Of a stretch of DNA of 64,000 nucleotides, positions 62,616 through 64,000 are shown piece by piece. Position numbers and translations under genes: made by a program. The DNA is from Tubiluchus corallicola. Taxonomy: Eukaryota > Priapulida > Priapulimorpha > Priapulimorphida > Tubiluchidae. The DNA lies in the NCBI GenBank assembly GCA_030141605.1, contig JAQGDQ010000912.1, positions 1 through 64,000 of the forward strand. Direction: 5' to 3'. Below the pieces are notes generated by a model. It was not told the origin of the DNA and did no database searches. It saw nothing but the letters and a program-made list of their open reading frames with translations. Position 1 is the stretch's first letter, and each line of letters opens with the position of its first letter.

Positions 62616-64000
62616 GTGAGTTGCAGAAACTATTAGTTTGAATAGGCCTTTATTACCACATTAAGGTAACGCTTGTTGTCATCCAGGTGTATTTTCACAG
62701 AATGTGACATCAGTAAGCACTGGCAGTGAGCTTTACTCTGAACACACTTGAATGTTATCATGCTATTGAATGTACACGTATTTAAAGATTGGAAAATATT
62801 AACAGCGTTTTTGTGTTTCTTGAAATTCTGAACAGTTTCACAGCTGGTTTTATCACTTGGGCAGCAACCATGTACATGTTGTATATAATAACTGGTGGTA
62901 ATTTCTTTACAGTTATTAATAAAACTGTATGTAAGTATCAAACTTTCAGCCTGTGAAAAATCTGTTGCAAGTAAACAAATTTATAAAACAATTATTGATT
63001 CATGCACGCAAATTCATAGTGGGAGTACTGGCTGTCAATTCAATAGCCAGCGCAGGGCAGACTCGCGTCCCTGGACAATTCTCATAACAGCTTTGCACAT
63101 TTAAACAGTTGTCGAATTTGGAAAGTTAGGATGATTTCAATAATTTTCCCAAAATCTTATGCAGAAAAAATACTGCAGTTTTTATGTTGAACAGTTTTAG
63201 ATACAAGCTATGACTTGGAAACTAGAAGGCTTTGAAATGATAATTCTTTGAAAATTCTACTGACTTTTTGTATCACCGTGTTAATTGCACAACTAAATAA
63301 AAAAATTAAGCATTTTATTTATAGTGCCACAAAGAAAATTCAATTCACCTTCAGAAGATATATAGTTTTGCAATTAGGCCTTTAATGGGTATTTTTGCAT
63401 AGGATGTCAAAACTACACTATTATACGTCGTCATGAAGGAATTCAATGACTATTTCTTCATTAAGTTACGTGAAGCGGTGTTAACTGAAACTTATAAACT
63501 CTTATTTTATCATTTTAGTGTAGTTTATAGTTACTCAACTAAAATAATATGATGAGTCCATGTAATTAAAGCAAAGAACAAGTCACTCAGTATGTTGGGT
63601 TTATTTACTGTTATCTCTTAATCTTAGAAAAATATAGCAAAGAAATTCGCAAAAAATCTCTATCTAGTAATTAGCTATCTAATTTTTTTTGTAAAAACTT
63701 ATTATATCTTTGACGGATATTGACAGTGCGCTAATTTTCTTCAGGACGAATGACGTCATTGGAAGAAGAATAGGCATTGAAAATGGGGTCGTCCAAGCAT
63801 GAAGTGATCACGACATTAAACTGATTTTACTAATTACGCGAGGCGGTTATCACACTTTTATTACGAAATCCTTCTAACATTTTTCGCAGCCATTGAAATA
63901 AGCTTAAGTTTGCAGAAGGATTGACTTTTCCTTTAAAGAGCAGTGAATGCAAGTGAAATGCACGCATTTTAGCTTTATCTTAATAATAGTAAATTATACT
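62616..64000. other. Intron after P10, no recognised exon
   Basis: AT-rich. The next CTLD exon would need a phase-2 acceptor and a WIG core. The only candidate acceptor examined (63745) gives ETNDVIGRRIGIENG and then a stop, which is not convincing. Confidence 0.45.

Noticed and set aside
63745-63802. Next CTLD exon of gene P (ETNDVIGRRIGIENG)
   Set aside because: Lacks a proper WIG core and reaches a stop after 19 codons with no good donor.

Overview
This window is animal (metazoan) nuclear DNA, AT-rich and intron-rich. Coding sequence occurs only as short exons of about 85 to 215 bp with consensus GT..AG borders, and only about 8% of the left-hand gene region is coding. The exons encode secreted, cysteine-rich modules: a pentraxin-like domain and many C-type lectin-like domains (CTLDs). 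The introns are filled with minisatellites, microsatellites and small DNA transposons. I cannot fix the phylum. An invertebrate is most likely, because the 5S-derived and transposon sequences are metazoan but match no vertebrate family I know.

Layout. Gene M lies on the minus strand, starts at 42455 and runs off the left edge. Its 23 recognised exons join without a frame break (3316 coding bases with matching phases at every junction). They encode a signal peptide (42392-42455), a pentraxin-like domain (exons M2-M4 and M7-M8, 41673-33393) with a two-exon CTLD (M5-M6) inserted in it, and then five more CTLDs (31164-1293). Gene P lies on the plus strand, starts between the two genes and runs off the right edge. 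It is a head-to-head paralogue with the same exon order: pentraxin (49415-54908), a three-exon CTLD (58012-61078) and the first exon of the next CTLD (62408-62615). Its signal-peptide exon was not found. The 42456-49414 interval between them holds a 5S-rRNA-derived sequence, a possible solo LTR, a LINE fragment and a fold-back transposon.

Both products look like large secreted or surface pattern-recognition proteins, since pentraxin and CTLD folds both bind carbohydrate or other ligands, often through calcium. This role is inferred from the domains only. Several CTLDs lack the EPN and WND calcium/sugar motifs, and gene M has lost the pentraxin calcium loop, so binding may be non-canonical.

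The most unusual points are: the CTLD placed inside the pentraxin domain of gene M through symmetric phase-1 introns, next to an in-frame 42-bp loss covering the pentraxin calcium loop; a private minisatellite in many introns (units of 22, 36, 38, 42, 53, 54, 59, 60 and 104 bp), several abutting splice sites; and many non-autonomous transposons, two with perfect 8-bp target duplications and two with TTAA duplications.
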